From Mesorhizobium loti (lineage in GTDB: Bacteria; Pseudomonadota; Alphaproteobacteria; Rhizobiales; Rhizobiaceae), in contig NZ_LPWA01000104.1 of assembly GCF_001510895.1 (NCBI RefSeq), positions 48,982 through 112,981 of the forward strand: a stretch of 64,000 nucleotides of DNA, given 5' to 3'. This document shows, in pieces, positions 16,303 to 25,752 of this stretch. Within the stretch, counting starts at the first letter, position 1, and each line of letters opens with the position of its first letter. A program made the translations under genes and the position numbers. The notes beneath the pieces were generated by a model, which worked only from the letters and a program-made list of their open reading frames with translations, was not told the origin of the DNA and made no database searches.

Positions 16303-18216
16303 GTGAACCCAAAGCCCGATACGCCGCTCCTCGACAAGGTCCGCATCCCCGCGGATTTGCGGGCGCTCGACGAAAACGAGCTGCCGCAGCTGGCGACCGA
16401 ACTGCGTGCCGAGCTGATCGATGCCGTTTCGCACACGGGCGGCCATCTCGGCGCCGGCCTGGGCGTCGTGGAACTGACGGTCGCGCTGCACTATGTCTTC
16501 AACACGCCGCAGGACCGGCTGATCTGGGATGTCGGCCACCAGGCCTATCCGCACAAGATCCTGACCGGCCGCCGCGACCGCATCCGCACGCTCCGCCAGG
16601 AGGGCGGTCTCTCCGGCTTCACCCGGAGAGCCGAGAGCGAATACGACCCCTTCGGCGCCGCGCATTCCTCGACCTCGATTTCCGCCGGCCTCGGCATGGC
16701 CATGGGCCGCGACCTCTCGGGCGGCCGCAACAACGTCATCGCCGTCATCGGCGACGGCGCCATGTCCGCCGGCATGGCCTATGAGGCGATGAACAATGCC
16801 GGCGCGCTCAATGCCCGCCTCATCGTCATCCTCAACGACAACGACATGTCGATCGCCCCGCCGACCGGCGCGATGAGCGCCTATCTGGCCCGGCTCGCCT
16901 CAGGCAAGGCCTATCTCGGCCTGCGCGATTTCGGCAAGAAGGTGTCGTCTTATCTCGGCAAGCGCGCCGACAATGCCATCACGCGCGCCGTCGAGCACGC
17001 GCGCGGCTACGTCACCGGCGGCACGCTGTTCGAGGAGATGGGCTTTTTCCACATCGGCCCCATCGACGGACATAATCTGGAGCACCTGATCCCGGTGCTG
17101 AAGAATGTTCGCGACAATGCCGACGGCCCGGTGCTGATCCATGTCGTGACCCAGAAGGGCAAGGGCTACGCACCTGCGGAAGCGGCCGCCGACAAATATC
17201 ACGGCGTCAACAAGTTCGACGTCATCACCGGCGCGCAGGCCAAGGCGCCGGCCAACGCGCCGAGCTACACCAAGGTCTTCGCCGAAAGCCTGATCCAGGA
17301 AGCACGCGAGGACGACCGTATCGTGGCGATCACCGCCGCCATGCCGAGCGGCACCGGCCTCGATCTCTTCGGCGAGGTGTTCCCGACCAGGACCTTCGAT
17401 GTCGGCATTGCCGAGCAGCACGCGGTGACCTTCGCCGCCGGCCTGGCCACCGAAGGCTACAAGCCCTTCGCGGCCATCTATTCGACCTTCCTGCAGCGCG
17501 CCTACGACCAGGTCGTGCATGACGTGGCGATCCAGAAACTGCCGGTGCGCTTCCCGATCGACCGCGCCGGCTTCGTCGGCGCCGACGGTGCCACCCATTG
17601 CGGCGCCTTCGACACGACTTTCCTGGCCTCGCTGCCGGGCTTCGTCGTCATGGCCGCGGCCGACGAGGCGGAACTGCGCCACATGGTGCGCACGGCAGCC
17701 GACTACGATGGCGGCCCGATCGCCTTCCGCTATCCGCGTGGCAACGGCGTCGGCGTCGACCTGCCGGAGCGCGGCTCGGTGCTCGAGATCGGCAAGGGCC
17801 GTATCCTGAAGGAAGGCACCAAGGTGGCGCTTCTCTCCTTCGGCACCCGGCTGCAGGATTGCCTGCTGGCGGCAGAAGAGCTCGGCGCGGCAGGCCTTTC
17901 CACGACAGTTGCCGACGCTCGCTTCGCCAAGCCGCTGGACGAGGATCTCGTCCGCCGTCTCGCGCGCTCGCACGAGGTCCTGGTGACGGTGGAAGAGGGC
18001 GCGGTCGGCGGCTTCGCCAGCCAGGTGCTGCATTTCCTCGCCCATGAGGGACTGCTGGAAAACGGCCTCAAGGTGCGCCCGCTGATCTTACCGGACGAGT
18101 TCACCGATCACGCCAAACCCGAGAAGATGTATTCCGATGCGGGTCTCGATACGGCCGGCATAGTGCGCACTGTCTTCGCCGCCCTTGGCCACGGCGTGCA
18201 GGCGCAGCGCGCCTGA
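16303..18216 (+). CDS. dxs: 1-deoxy-D-xylulose-5-phosphate synthase
   Basis: First enzyme of the MEP isoprenoid pathway: thiamine-diphosphate-dependent joining of pyruvate and glyceraldehyde 3-phosphate. 637 residues with [20 protein letters not shown], the ThDP motif [18 protein letters not shown], and the pyrimidine-binding transketolase-like domain ([17 protein letters not shown]). I chose GTG 16303 ([13 protein letters not shown]), which gives the usual family N-terminus; a GTG at 16261 would add 14 residues. ispH of the same pathway lies elsewhere in the window, and tlyA, a common neighbour of dxs, is 1 kb downstream after two small genes. Confidence 0.95.
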   Translation: MNPKPDTPLLDKVRIPADLRALDENELPQLATELRAELIDAVSHTGGHLGAGLGVVELTVALHYVFNTPQDRLIWDVGHQAYPHKILTGRRDRIRTLRQEGGLSGFTRRAESEYDPFGAAHSSTSISAGLGMAMGRDLSGGRNNVIAVIGDGAMSAGMAYEAMNNAGALNARLIVILNDNDMSIAPPTGAMSAYLARLASGKAYLGLRDFGKKVSSYLGKRADNAITRAVEHARGYVTGGTLFEEMGFFHIGPIDGHNLEHLIPVLKNVRDNADGPVLIHVVTQKGKGYAPAEAAADKYHGVNKFDVITGAQAKAPANAPSYTKVFAESLIQEAREDDRIVAITAAMPSGTGLDLFGEVFPTRTFDVGIAEQHAVTFAAGLATEGYKPFAAIYSTFLQRAYDQVVHDVAIQKLPVRFPIDRAGFVGADGATHCGAFDTTFLASLPGFVVMAAADEAELRHMVRTAADYDGGPIAFRYPRGNGVGVDLPERGSVLEIGKGRILKEGTKVALLSFGTRLQDCLLAAEELGAAGLSTTVADARFAKPLDEDLVRRLARSHEVLVTVEEGAVGGFASQVLHFLAHEGLLENGLKVRPLILPDEFTDHAKPEKMYSDAGLDTAGIVRTVFAALGHGVQAQRA

Positions 18217-18350
18217 ATCGAAATATCAACGTGATGAATTCTTTTGCCGGCTTTCGGCTGTAACCGTTTGTTAACGCTTCCGTTTGGTCGTTCGCTTACC
18301 TTGTCTTTTGGCCGATTTTCAACGGCGCCCTGCTAAGACCTTGGTCTGAA

Positions 18351-18395
18351 GCATGTCTCCCGAAAGTGGGAACCGGTTTCGGGACAAAGACATGC
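18351..18395. repeat. Hairpin repeat, family A copy 1
   Basis: GCATGTC...GACATGC arms enclose TCCCGAAA, GTGGGAACCGG and TTTCGGGA. The core is shared with the elements at 50876 and 53256. It lies in the 252-base gap between dxs and the next gene, which otherwise shows nothing but promoter-like AT-richer sequence near 18230-18310. Confidence 0.75.
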
Positions 18396-18468
18396 GCAAA
18401 ATCAGAAACCTGAAGCGCATGGAGCGAATCCGAAGGATCGCGACGCGCTTCGGGCAGGGATAAGAACA

Positions 18469-18756
18469 ATGAAATCGTTCCTTGGTGGCATGGCGCTTCT
18501 GATGGCCATGGCCGCGCCGGTGGCAGCCGAAACGCGTTACGACCGCAACCTCGAAAAGGCGGTTGTTGACATCGTCGCCGGCAAGATTGGCAAGATCCGC
18601 GGCGGCTTTTCCTACAAGCAGGTTCCTCAACTGGTGGTGCTGCCGGAAGCCGCACCGGCCGCGCCGGCGCCGGTTGAGCCTCCGCCTACGCAGGCTTCGA
18701 ACGCCGACGGCCTGATGCCGGCCGTCGAGCGCCCGGTTTCGCGGACTATTTTCTAA
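18469..18756 (+). CDS. Small exported hypothetical protein
   Basis: 95 residues: signal peptide (MKSFLGGMALLMAMAAPVAA, then E), a short basic region (RYDRNLEKAVVDIVAGKIGK), and a Pro/Ala-rich tail (EAAPAAPAPVEPPP). No recognised domain. Its end overlaps the end of the convergent GFA-type gene by four bases. The size and codon use look genuine; its function is unknown. Confidence 0.65.
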   Translation: MKSFLGGMALLMAMAAPVAAETRYDRNLEKAVVDIVAGKIGKIRGGFSYKQVPQLVVLPEAAPAAPAPVEPPPTQASNADGLMPAVERPVSRTIF

Positions 18757-19154
18757 AACCACATATCGCGCACGCAGCGGCCGTCGCGGGGCAGGTCGTC
18801 GAAGGTGTCGAGACCGTCGAAATGATCGATCGGCAGGTCGGCCACGGCCTCCGGCGGCGCCAGCCTGACATTGACGGCGATGCGGGTACGGCCACTGGAG
18901 CCGGAGCGCAAGCCGCGCCAGGCGAGCACGCAGGCGCAGGTCGGACAGAACAGGATCTCGAGCGCCGGCTCGGCCACTTCGGCGCGCCTATAGGAACTCG
19001 TCGGTCCCGCAACGCGGATACGCTCGTCGACGTAATCGTAGGCCCAGAGCGCGCCATAGCGGCGACAAAGCGTGCAATTGCAGGCCGTGATCGGGCCCGG
19101 ATCGCCTTCCAGGGTCCAGTGCGCGGCGCCGCAATGGCAGGTTCCCTTCAACAT
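18753..19154 (-). CDS. GFA / CENP-V domain protein
   Basis: 133 residues with the zinc-binding cysteine pattern of the glutathione-dependent formaldehyde-activating (GFA) fold: GTCHCGAAHW near the start, CNCTLCRRYG and CPTCACVLAW. Members were named for S-hydroxymethylglutathione synthase, but most are of unknown substrate. Start MLKGTCHCGA is the family start. Convergent with the small exported protein and divergent from tlyA. Confidence 0.85.
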   Translation of the reverse strand: MLKGTCHCGAAHWTLEGDPGPITACNCTLCRRYGALWAYDYVDERIRVAGPTSSYRRAEVAEPALEILFCPTCACVLAWRGLRSGSSGRTRIAVNVRLAPPEAVADLPIDHFDGLDTFDDLPRDGRCVRDMWF

Positions 19155-19260
19155 CGCCTCCTCCTCCGGCTGGGTGATACGGTCCGCATTCTGCCGCGTC
19201 GTGCGCCATATTCAACTCGCTGCCATTGCCTTCGCGACCGGCTTTCGCCAATGAAGGCCG

Positions 19261-20034
19261 ATGAACTCTCCGTTGCCAGCCAGCGCGCGCCTCAGGCTCG
19301 ACGAACTGCTTGTCGGGCGCGGCCTGTTTGCCAGCCGTTCGCGCGCCCGCGACGCGATCGAGCGCGGCACCGTCACCGTCGACGGCGCGCTTGCCCGCAA
19401 GCCCGGCCAGTCCGTCGCGCCGGATTGCCTCGTCGCCATCGACGATCCGGCGCAGGCCTATGTGTCACGCGCGGCGCTGAAGCTGATCGCCGGCCTCGAC
19501 CGCTTCGGCCTCGATCCCTCGGGGAGTGAGGCGCTCGATATCGGCGCTTCGACCGGCGGCTTCACCCAGGTGCTGCTCGGGCGCGGCGCCGCCCATGTCA
19601 CGACGATCGATGTCGGCCATGGCCAGATGCATCCTGACATTGCCGGCGATCCCCGCGTGACCGTGATCGAAGGGCTGAACGCTCGCGATCTGACCGCCGC
19701 CGATCTCGGCGGCCGTATCCCGGATTTCCTGGTCTGCGATGTCAGCTTCATCTCGCTGAAGCTGGCGCTGCCGCCGGCGCTTGCCCTGGCGGGCGAGGGC
19801 GCCAGGGCGCTGGTTCTGGTCAAACCGCAATTCGAGGCGGGACGCGAAGCGATCGGCAAGGGCGGGCTGCTAAAGGCCCCAAGCGATGCCGAGCGCATCG
19901 CTGCCGGTTTGCGCGACTGGCTTGCCGGCCTGCCGGGTTGGCGCGTGCTCGGGCTGCACCCGTCGCCGATCGAAGGCGGCGACGGCAATCGCGAATTCCT
20001 GCTCGCCGCGATCAAGGATGCGGGGTCGAAATGA
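19261..20034 (+). CDS. tlyA: TlyA family RNA methyltransferase
   Basis: 257 residues: an N-terminal S4 RNA-binding domain (RLDELLVGRGLFASRSRARD to about 65) followed by an FtsJ-like SAM domain with motif I ALDIGASTGGFTQVLL and VCDVSFISLKLALP. The family contains rRNA 2'-O-methyltransferases (TlyA) and proteins once called haemolysins. The position shortly after dxs is a common arrangement. Its stop overlaps the ATG of the next methyltransferase gene (ATGA), so the two are translationally coupled. Confidence 0.9.
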   Translation: MNSPLPASARLRLDELLVGRGLFASRSRARDAIERGTVTVDGALARKPGQSVAPDCLVAIDDPAQAYVSRAALKLIAGLDRFGLDPSGSEALDIGASTGGFTQVLLGRGAAHVTTIDVGHGQMHPDIAGDPRVTVIEGLNARDLTAADLGGRIPDFLVCDVSFISLKLALPPALALAGEGARALVLVKPQFEAGREAIGKGGLLKAPSDAERIAAGLRDWLAGLPGWRVLGLHPSPIEGGDGNREFLLAAIKDAGSK

Positions 20035-21272
20035 GCGCGCGCTTCACCATCGCCAGGCTTGGCGCGCAGGGCGACGGCATCGCTTCGGCCGAGGGCGGCG
20101 AGGTCTTCATCCCGTTCACGCTGCCGGGCGAGACCGTCACTGCAGCGCGGCAGAAGGATCGCGCGACGCTGATGTCGGTGCTGGAAGCCTCGCCTCTCCG
20201 GGTCGAGCCGCCCTGCCGCCATTTCACCGAATGCGGCGGCTGCGCGTTGCAGCATTTCGAAGCCGCGGCCTATCGGCAGTGGAAGCGCGGGCGGGTGGTG
20301 CAGGCGCTGAAGGCCAAGGGCATCTCTTGCGAGATCGACGCGCTGGTGCCTTGCGCACCGGAAACACGGCGCCGCGTCGTCTTCAGCGCCCGGCGCACCG
20401 AGGCCGGCATGCAGCTCGGCTTCGTGCGCGCGCTTTCGTCCGAGATCATCCCGATCGAGGAATGCCCGATCTCGCTGCCGGTGATCGTAGCCGCGCTCGA
20501 TCGCTTGCGGCGGCTGGCCGATCTGGTTTGCGCTACGCCGAAAGCCTTCCACATGACGGTCACCGTCACCGCTTCCGGTCTCGATGTCGCTGTCCAGGAC
20601 GCCGGCAAGCTTGGCGAGAACCAGCGCCGCATCGCCTCGAATTTCGTGATGGCCGAGGGCTTGGCCAGGCTTTCCGTCGACGGCGAGGTCATCGTCGAGC
20701 CGAAGAAGCCGGTGGTGCAGTTCGGGTCCGTTGCCGTCGCCGTGCCGCCCGGCGCCTTTCTGCAGGCGACAGAGGCGGCCGAGCAGACGATGGCCGGTCT
20801 CGTCGGCCAGCATCTTTCGCGGGCGAAAAAAGTCGCCGACCTTTTCGCCGGCTGCGGCAGCTTCGCGCTCAGGCTCGCGGCGAAGTCGGAGGTGCACGCC
20901 GTGGAGGGCGATGCGCCGGCGCTTGCGGCGCTCGACCGCGCCTTCCGTTTCGCCAGCGGCCTGAAGCGTGTGACCAGCGAACGTCGCGACCTCTTCCGTC
21001 GACCGCTGACCTTCAAGGAATTGAACGGCTTCGACGGCCTGGTCTTCGATCCGCCGCGCGCCGGCGCCGAGGACCAGTCGAAGCAGATCGCCCGCTCGGA
21101 CGTGCCGTTCGTTGCCGCCGTCTCCTGCAATCCGGTGACGCTGGCGCGCGACCTGCGCATCCTCCTCGACGGCGGCTATCAATTGAAGAGCGTGACGCCG
21201 ATCGACCAGTTCCTGTGGTCGCCGCATGTCGAGGCCGTCGCGCTGCTGGAGAAGCCGAGACGGCGCCGGTAG
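20031..21272 (+). CDS. Class I SAM-dependent RNA methyltransferase, TrmA/RlmD family
   Basis: 413 residues. An N-terminal region with Fe-S-type cysteines (CRHFTECGGCALQHF) precedes a SAM-binding domain with DLFAGCGSFALRLA, FDPPRAG and the catalytic SCNPVTLARDL. This matches the uracil-C5 RNA methyltransferase family; whether the target is 23S rRNA or tRNA cannot be settled from sequence. Start MSARFTIARLG overlaps the tlyA stop. The longer open frame upstream lies entirely inside tlyA and is rejected. Confidence 0.88.
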   Translation: MSARFTIARLGAQGDGIASAEGGEVFIPFTLPGETVTAARQKDRATLMSVLEASPLRVEPPCRHFTECGGCALQHFEAAAYRQWKRGRVVQALKAKGISCEIDALVPCAPETRRRVVFSARRTEAGMQLGFVRALSSEIIPIEECPISLPVIVAALDRLRRLADLVCATPKAFHMTVTVTASGLDVAVQDAGKLGENQRRIASNFVMAEGLARLSVDGEVIVEPKKPVVQFGSVAVAVPPGAFLQATEAAEQTMAGLVGQHLSRAKKVADLFAGCGSFALRLAAKSEVHAVEGDAPALAALDRAFRFASGLKRVTSERRDLFRRPLTFKELNGFDGLVFDPPRAGAEDQSKQIARSDVPFVAAVSCNPVTLARDLRILLDGGYQLKSVTPIDQFLWSPHVEAVALLEKPRRRR

Positions 21273-21441
21273 TCCACAACAGGCGATTCGCAAGAAATTT
21301 TGTGAAGCGTCTGTTCTTTCGACGAAAATGCGCCCTAAAGCCGCCTTTTTGCGGGTCTTAATTTTTGCGCTGTTAGGGAAACATTCCTGCCTCCGCAGCG
21401 TTACTAATATGAGCGGAGGCGATAATGGACGGCGGATTGCA

Positions 21442-24075
21442 ATGCAGACGCTTCGGAAATTCATAGGCCTGGTCATCGTTCTCATCGCTTTTGCCGCCGC
21501 GTCTGCGGCGGGCGCGTTGGCGCAGGAGCAGAAACGCCTCGCCTTCGTCATCGGCAATGGCGCCTATCAGTCCGGCGAGCTCGCGACTGCCGCCAATGAT
21601 GCGGGCCTAATTGCGCAAACCTTGCAGGCGGCCGGTTTCGATGTGGTCGGCGCGCGCGACGTAGACCAGGAATCGCTGCGCGGCTCGTTGCGCGATTTCC
21701 TCGGCAAGGTCTCCGCCGCCGGTCCCGACGCGGTTGTCTTCGTCTATCTTGCCGGGCGCGGCGTGCAGTTCGAAGGCGAGAATTACTTCTTGCCGGTCGA
21801 TGCCCAGATCGCCAGTCCAGCCGACGTGCCGCTTCAGGCGATGCGGCTCTCCGATGTCACCAAGTCGCTCGCCGGATTGCCAACGAAGGTCAACATCGTC
21901 GTGCTCGACGCGGCGCGGCCAAATGCCTTCCCGAAGATGAGCCAGCCTCTGGCCGGCGGCCTCGCGCTGGTCGATCCCGACCCGAACATGCTGATTGCGT
22001 TCAATGCGGCTCCGGGAACGGTCGCGCCGGAAGGCAAAGGCCCTTATGGCGCCTATGCTCAGGCGCTCGCCGAGATGATCCGTGAAGGCGGGTTGTCGCT
22101 CGACGACGTGTTCGACCGCACACGGCTGCGCGTCAACGAGGTGACGCAAGGTGCGGAAGTGCCGTGGAACGCCTCGAAGATCACCACGCCGTTCGTCTTC
22201 TTCGAGCGTGCTGCGGACGCGCCCGCGCCCAAGGTTTCGGAGGCTGAATCCAGGTCCAATCGGACCAGGGCGATCCGCGATTTCAATGCTCATGACGCTT
22301 ATGTCGCGGCTCTCGACCGCGACACGATGCGCGGCTATCAGGATTTCCTCGTCGCTTATCCGCACGATCCGATGGCCAAGCGCGTGCGCGCCATCATCGC
22401 TGCGCGGCGCGAGGCGATCACCTGGCGCGAGACCTGGCTGCAGGACACGCCGGAAGCCTACTGGTCTTATTTGCGGCGCTATCCGCATGGCCCGCATGCT
22501 TGGGACGCGCGCCGGCGGCTCGGACATTTCGATGCTGCCCTCGAGCCGCCGGAGGAGTTCACCGTCTATGAGTATGATTTGCCGCCGCCGCCGGAGGAGG
22601 AAATCATCTACGTCGACAGGCCGGTGCTCTATTTCGATGACCCCGATTTCGACTTCGAGCCGCCGCCGCCGATCGCGGTGATTTTCCTGCCGCCACCGCC
22701 GCCGGACTTCATCGTGCTGCCGCCACCGCCGCCGCCGGTCGAGATTTTCGTCCTGCCGACGCCGGTCTTCGTTCCCATCCCCGTTTTCGTCAATCCGCCG
22801 CGTCGCGTCATTCCGCCGCCGAACGACATCATCTTCAACAACATCCACAACACGACCGTCATCAACAACATCAACACGACGATCAAAAACGAGACAATCA
22901 ATCAAGCCGCACAGCCGAGCGGCACGGCTCAGGGCGGCTTCACCACCGGTCAGAAAATGACCGGAACTGCCGTTGGTGCCGGCGCGGCCGCGCTAGCGGC
23001 CCGGGTCGCGCTGCCTCCGCTGCTGAAGAAGAGGGCCGCGGTATCTGGTCAGGCCCAGTCCAATCAGAATCAGGGCCGCTTGCCGCCGAAGCCCGGCCAG
23101 GGCGTCACACAGGGTCAGCAGCCCGGTGCAACCCCGCTCTCGAAGAACCTGTCCGCCGGTAGGCTTGGAACCGACCACGCCTTGCCTGGCGCTAACGGCA
23201 AAAAGCTGCCACTCGTCAACGGCAAGCCGGTGCTCAACGAGCAGAACCTGCCCAACGACAGGTCCAGGAAGCTGCTTGGCAAGCAGGGCACCGAGGGCGG
23301 CAATCGGCAGGCGACCGGAAATGCCGGTGCTGCCGTTACCGGAGAGCAGGGCACGGATCAGCAGAAGGGTAAGAAGTTCCGCAGGCTGCCGACCGTCAAT
23401 GGCGCGCCGGCCGAGAACGGACAGAGCGCCCAGGAGAGGTTCGGGAAAAACAATCCGAACGTGCTGTCCAATCAGGGCAACCGCAAACCGAAGAAGCTGA
23501 CGCGCAAGGATTTGTCGGCCGGCCAGTCCATTGTCGAACCGGGCGATCAGGGCTCGGCCAACGGAAACGACAGGGGCAGGAAGTTCCGCAAGCTGCCGAC
23601 CGTCAACGGTGAGCCGGCCGACAACCGGCCGAGCGTGAAGAAGCGGCTCAGGAGGAACAATCCGGAAGTGTTCTCCAACGTGAATCAGGGCTCGACCAGC
23701 AGGAACGACAGGGGCAGAAAGTTCCGCAGGCTGCCGACCGTCAACGGCGAACCGGCCGACAACGGGCCGAGCATTGAGAAGCGGCTCAGGAGGAACAATC
23801 CGGAAGTGTTCTCTAACGAGAATCAGGGCCCGATCGGCGGCAACGACAGGAGCAGGAAGTTCCGCAGGCTGCAGAACGAAGAAGGTTCCGGCGGTGCGGA
23901 GGCCAACGTCCAGCGCAACTTCAAGGTCAACAGGCCGCAGAGGCCTGAGTTCCGCGCGCAACCGCGGCCTGAGGTCCAGGAGCGGCGTCTGCCGCAACAG
24001 CCGGAGCAGCAGGCGCCGCGAAGGAACAAGAAGTTCGCCTGCGGGAATCCGGGCGAGCCGCCCTGCGGCGAGTAG
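21442..24075 (+). CDS. Large secreted caspase-like protein with degenerate active site and C-terminal repeats
   Basis: 877 residues. Signal peptide (MQTLRKFIGL...AGALAQ), then a caspase/metacaspase-like p20 domain (residues ~30-255). The expected catalytic His and Cys are both replaced: VYLAGRGVQ stands where YxSGHG is usual, and LDAARPN where LDACRN is usual. A WD-rich helical part follows, then a proline-rich strip (residues ~380-460: runs of PPPP alternating with acidic or hydrophobic words), an Asn-rich patch (IIFNNIHNTTVINNINTT) and a basic tail with a 46-residue repeat (units start near residues 709, 755 and 801; a more diverged unit near 644). An in-frame ATG at 21409 is an alternative start. 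Envelope or extracellular binding role is inference. Confidence 0.8.
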   Translation: MQTLRKFIGLVIVLIAFAAASAAGALAQEQKRLAFVIGNGAYQSGELATAANDAGLIAQTLQAAGFDVVGARDVDQESLRGSLRDFLGKVSAAGPDAVVFVYLAGRGVQFEGENYFLPVDAQIASPADVPLQAMRLSDVTKSLAGLPTKVNIVVLDAARPNAFPKMSQPLAGGLALVDPDPNMLIAFNAAPGTVAPEGKGPYGAYAQALAEMIREGGLSLDDVFDRTRLRVNEVTQGAEVPWNASKITTPFVFFERAADAPAPKVSEAESRSNRTRAIRDFNAHDAYVAALDRDTMRGYQDFLVAYPHDPMAKRVRAIIAARREAITWRETWLQDTPEAYWSYLRRYPHGPHAWDARRRLGHFDAALEPPEEFTVYEYDLPPPPEEEIIYVDRPVLYFDDPDFDFEPPPPIAVIFLPPPPPDFIVLPPPPPPVEIFVLPTPVFVPIPVFVNPPRRVIPPPNDIIFNNIHNTTVINNINTTIKNETINQAAQPSGTAQGGFTTGQKMTGTAVGAGAAALAARVALPPLLKKRAAVSGQAQSNQNQGRLPPKPGQGVTQGQQPGATPLSKNLSAGRLGTDHALPGANGKKLPLVNGKPVLNEQNLPNDRSRKLLGKQGTEGGNRQATGNAGAAVTGEQGTDQQKGKKFRRLPTVNGAPAENGQSAQERFGKNNPNVLSNQGNRKPKKLTRKDLSAGQSIVEPGDQGSANGNDRGRKFRKLPTVNGEPADNRPSVKKRLRRNNPEVFSNVNQGSTSRNDRGRKFRRLPTVNGEPADNGPSIEKRLRRNNPEVFSNENQGPIGGNDRSRKFRRLQNEEGSGGAEANVQRNFKVNRPQRPEFRAQPRPEVQERRLPQQPEQQAPRRNKKFACGNPGEPPCGE
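23566..23860 (+). repeat. 138-bp in-frame tandem repeats
   Basis: AACGACAGG...AAGTTCCGCA units begin at 23566, 23704 and 23842, exactly 138 bp apart. Each encodes R-KFR-LPTVNGEPADN followed by KRLRRNNPEVFSN; the third copy is partial. An older, diverged copy starts near 23371. They lie inside the caspase-like gene. Confidence 0.85.
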
Positions 24076-24193
24076 GCGGTCGCCGAGGCGCCAATTCTGG
24101 CTGGACCTTCCAATTCGCAAACTCGCGAACAGGGATTGCCTGTCTTCTCGTCGCGCCGGGGGAGGTGGGCCGCTCAGTCTACGAGCCTGGCGG

Positions 24194-24871
24194 TCAGGTT
24201 TTCGGCGTGCCGCCGCGCTGGTTGACCGACACCCAGATATTGGGGTTCTGCTGCGACTGGCGTTTCAGGAAATAATAGCCGGTTGCGTTCCAGGGCTTGA
24301 CCTCGTCGACAAGATTGTCGAGCACGAGATCGCCCTTGTCGGTCTTCACCGTTAGGATAGTGTGGCCTTCATTGTTGAGGTCGCGCACGACCGTCATCAG
24401 CAGCGCCTGGCGGGGAAATCCCGCTTCCATCAGAAGCTTGCGCTTATAAAGCGCGTAGATCTTGCAGTCGCCCTTGCCATCCACCGGATAGTCCCAGTGG
24501 TCCATCATCGTGCCCCAATGCTCATAATTGCTGACGGGCTTGATGGCGCGGTTCGCCTTCTGGTTTATCCGCTTGAGGGTGCGCAGGTTCTGCCCGGTCA
24601 GCTTGACGTTCGTGGCCGGCAGAGCCGCCACCTTGCACTCCTTCGGCCGGCGGCCGCAGAAATCGAGCCAGCCATAGGGGACGCTGGTGCGTCCTCCAAC
24701 TGATGCGGAGCGAACCCCATCCGGGGAGGGCTGCGTCGATGGCCGCTTGAACAATGTCGACTGCGCTGCCGCCGGGTCGACATACAGCGACGTCGCGCCG
24801 ATCAACGAAACAAGGCCAAGGAGGAAGGAAGAGGTCAGGACGTGAGGGGAACGCAACAATGCCAACACCAC
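24194..24871 (-). CDS. Transglutaminase-like cysteine peptidase (BTLCP, C93)
   Basis: 225 residues with an N-terminal signal or anchor segment (LTSSFLLGLVSLIGATSLYV). The catalytic triad region is readable: Cys in GKGDCKIYALYKR, His in EGHTILTV, Asp in LVLDNL. This is the bacterial transglutaminase-like cysteine proteinase family, which in other bacteria partners with adhesin turnover systems (LapG-type); no adhesin or LapD-like gene adjoins it here. Convergent with the caspase-like gene. The stretch between them holds nothing obvious. Confidence 0.88.
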   Translation of the reverse strand: MVLALLRSPHVLTSSFLLGLVSLIGATSLYVDPAAAQSTLFKRPSTQPSPDGVRSASVGGRTSVPYGWLDFCGRRPKECKVAALPATNVKLTGQNLRTLKRINQKANRAIKPVSNYEHWGTMMDHWDYPVDGKGDCKIYALYKRKLLMEAGFPRQALLMTVVRDLNNEGHTILTVKTDKGDLVLDNLVDEVKPWNATGYYFLKRQSQQNPNIWVSVNQRGGTPKT

Positions 24872-24979
24872 CGCAACGAGAAGACTGTCGCCAAGTTAAT
24901 GCGGAAGCGGCGGCCCGCGCAATTGAACAATTAATAATTTCCTAACATGATCGTGTTTGCGACAACGATCTGCGGATCG

Positions 24980-25369
24980 CTAGGCTTCCTGCACGCCGAT
25001 GTACCCCGCCGCCCGAGCGGCCTTGACCAGTTTGCGGTCGAAGGTTGCAAATCCCGCGCAATGCGCAGACTTGCCGAGATGCAACGCATCCGCGAAATCC
25101 ATTCCTGTTTCTGCCAGATCGAGTGCGGAAGAGACGATTGCAGCGTCTTCCATTTCAACCGTGGGAAGCCCGCCGAACGCCCGCAGTACCCTGACGATCT
25201 CGGTCAGATTATAGCCATAGGCGCTCCGCAGCACCCACTCTGCTTCCAGAAGCACCGTGACGGCGACAAAGACCGGTTGACCGTCGATCAGCCGCCGGGC
25301 TCGAGGGGATTGCTCGGGATGATCGTTCGTCAGGTAGCGAACGACAAGGTTGGTATCAATCGCGAGCAT
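24980..25369 (-). CDS. vapC: PIN-domain toxin (VapC-like)
   Basis: 129 residues with the PIN nuclease acidic residues: Asp5 in MLAIDTNLVVRYL, Glu in LLEAEWVL, Asp94 in DFADALHL and Asp111 in TFDRKL. Family members cut RNA, often tRNA, when released from the antitoxin. Its start lies 14 bases inside the end of the preceding antitoxin gene, the standard antitoxin-first overlap. I chose MLAIDTN because the frame upstream lies within the antitoxin gene. Confidence 0.9.
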   Translation of the reverse strand: MLAIDTNLVVRYLTNDHPEQSPRARRLIDGQPVFVAVTVLLEAEWVLRSAYGYNLTEIVRVLRAFGGLPTVEMEDAAIVSSALDLAETGMDFADALHLGKSAHCAGFATFDRKLVKAARAAGYIGVQEA

Positions 25370-25631
25370 GACGCCGCCGCGCTTCGGCAAGGACGCCTTC
25401 GTCCATCTCTTCCAGCGTCTTCGGCCTGCCTCTGTGCGGCAGGGCTCCGAAGACCTCCTCCGGCCGTGTCTGGGCAAAGGCAGGTGCCGGCTTCAAAAGA
25501 ACGCCCTCCGGCGTGTCTTCGACTTGCAGGCGCGTGCCAGCGCCCCAATCCCGCCGTTTCCGGATCGCGCTTGGCAAGATCACCTGTCCCTTAGTCGAGA
25601 CGGTCGTTATGAGTTTTTCGGAGACAGCCAC
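25356..25631 (-). CDS. vapB: AbrB/SpoVT-type antitoxin (VapB-like)
   Basis: 91 residues. Residues 5-50 (KLITTVSTKGQVILPSAIRK...VEDTPEGVLLKP) form the swapped-hairpin AbrB DNA-binding domain; the helical C-terminus (KTLEEMDEGVLAEARRRHAR) probably wraps the toxin. Overlaps the PIN toxin gene by 14 bases. Such antitoxins usually bind their own promoter; the upstream interval to 25753 is short and shows an AT-richer patch near 25640. Confidence 0.87.
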   Translation of the reverse strand: MAVSEKLITTVSTKGQVILPSAIRKRRDWGAGTRLQVEDTPEGVLLKPAPAFAQTRPEEVFGALPHRGRPKTLEEMDEGVLAEARRRHARD

Positions 25632-25752
25632 GTCAGCCTACCTTGATGTAAGACAAAGGTAAGATAGGCCGACGCCAGCTCGAATTCAAGCGGTAGGCCG
25701 CGTGGAGCGACTTCGGTCGGAGCCCGGTGAGGATACCCGCGCCCCGGATCCC

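Noticed and set aside
19458..21557. Minus-strand open frame of 699 codons opposite the tlyA and TrmA-like genes
   Set aside because: Antisense of two well-supported methyltransferase genes; no recognisable protein pattern.
23366..23860. Possible CRISPR-like or satellite array
   Set aside because: The 138-bp units are in frame, differ by codon-type changes and encode a protein repeat; there are no unique spacers between short repeats.
24980..25631. VapBC pair as part of a larger mobile island
   Set aside because: No integrase, attachment repeats or change in composition around it; it looks like a lone chromosomal toxin-antitoxin module.
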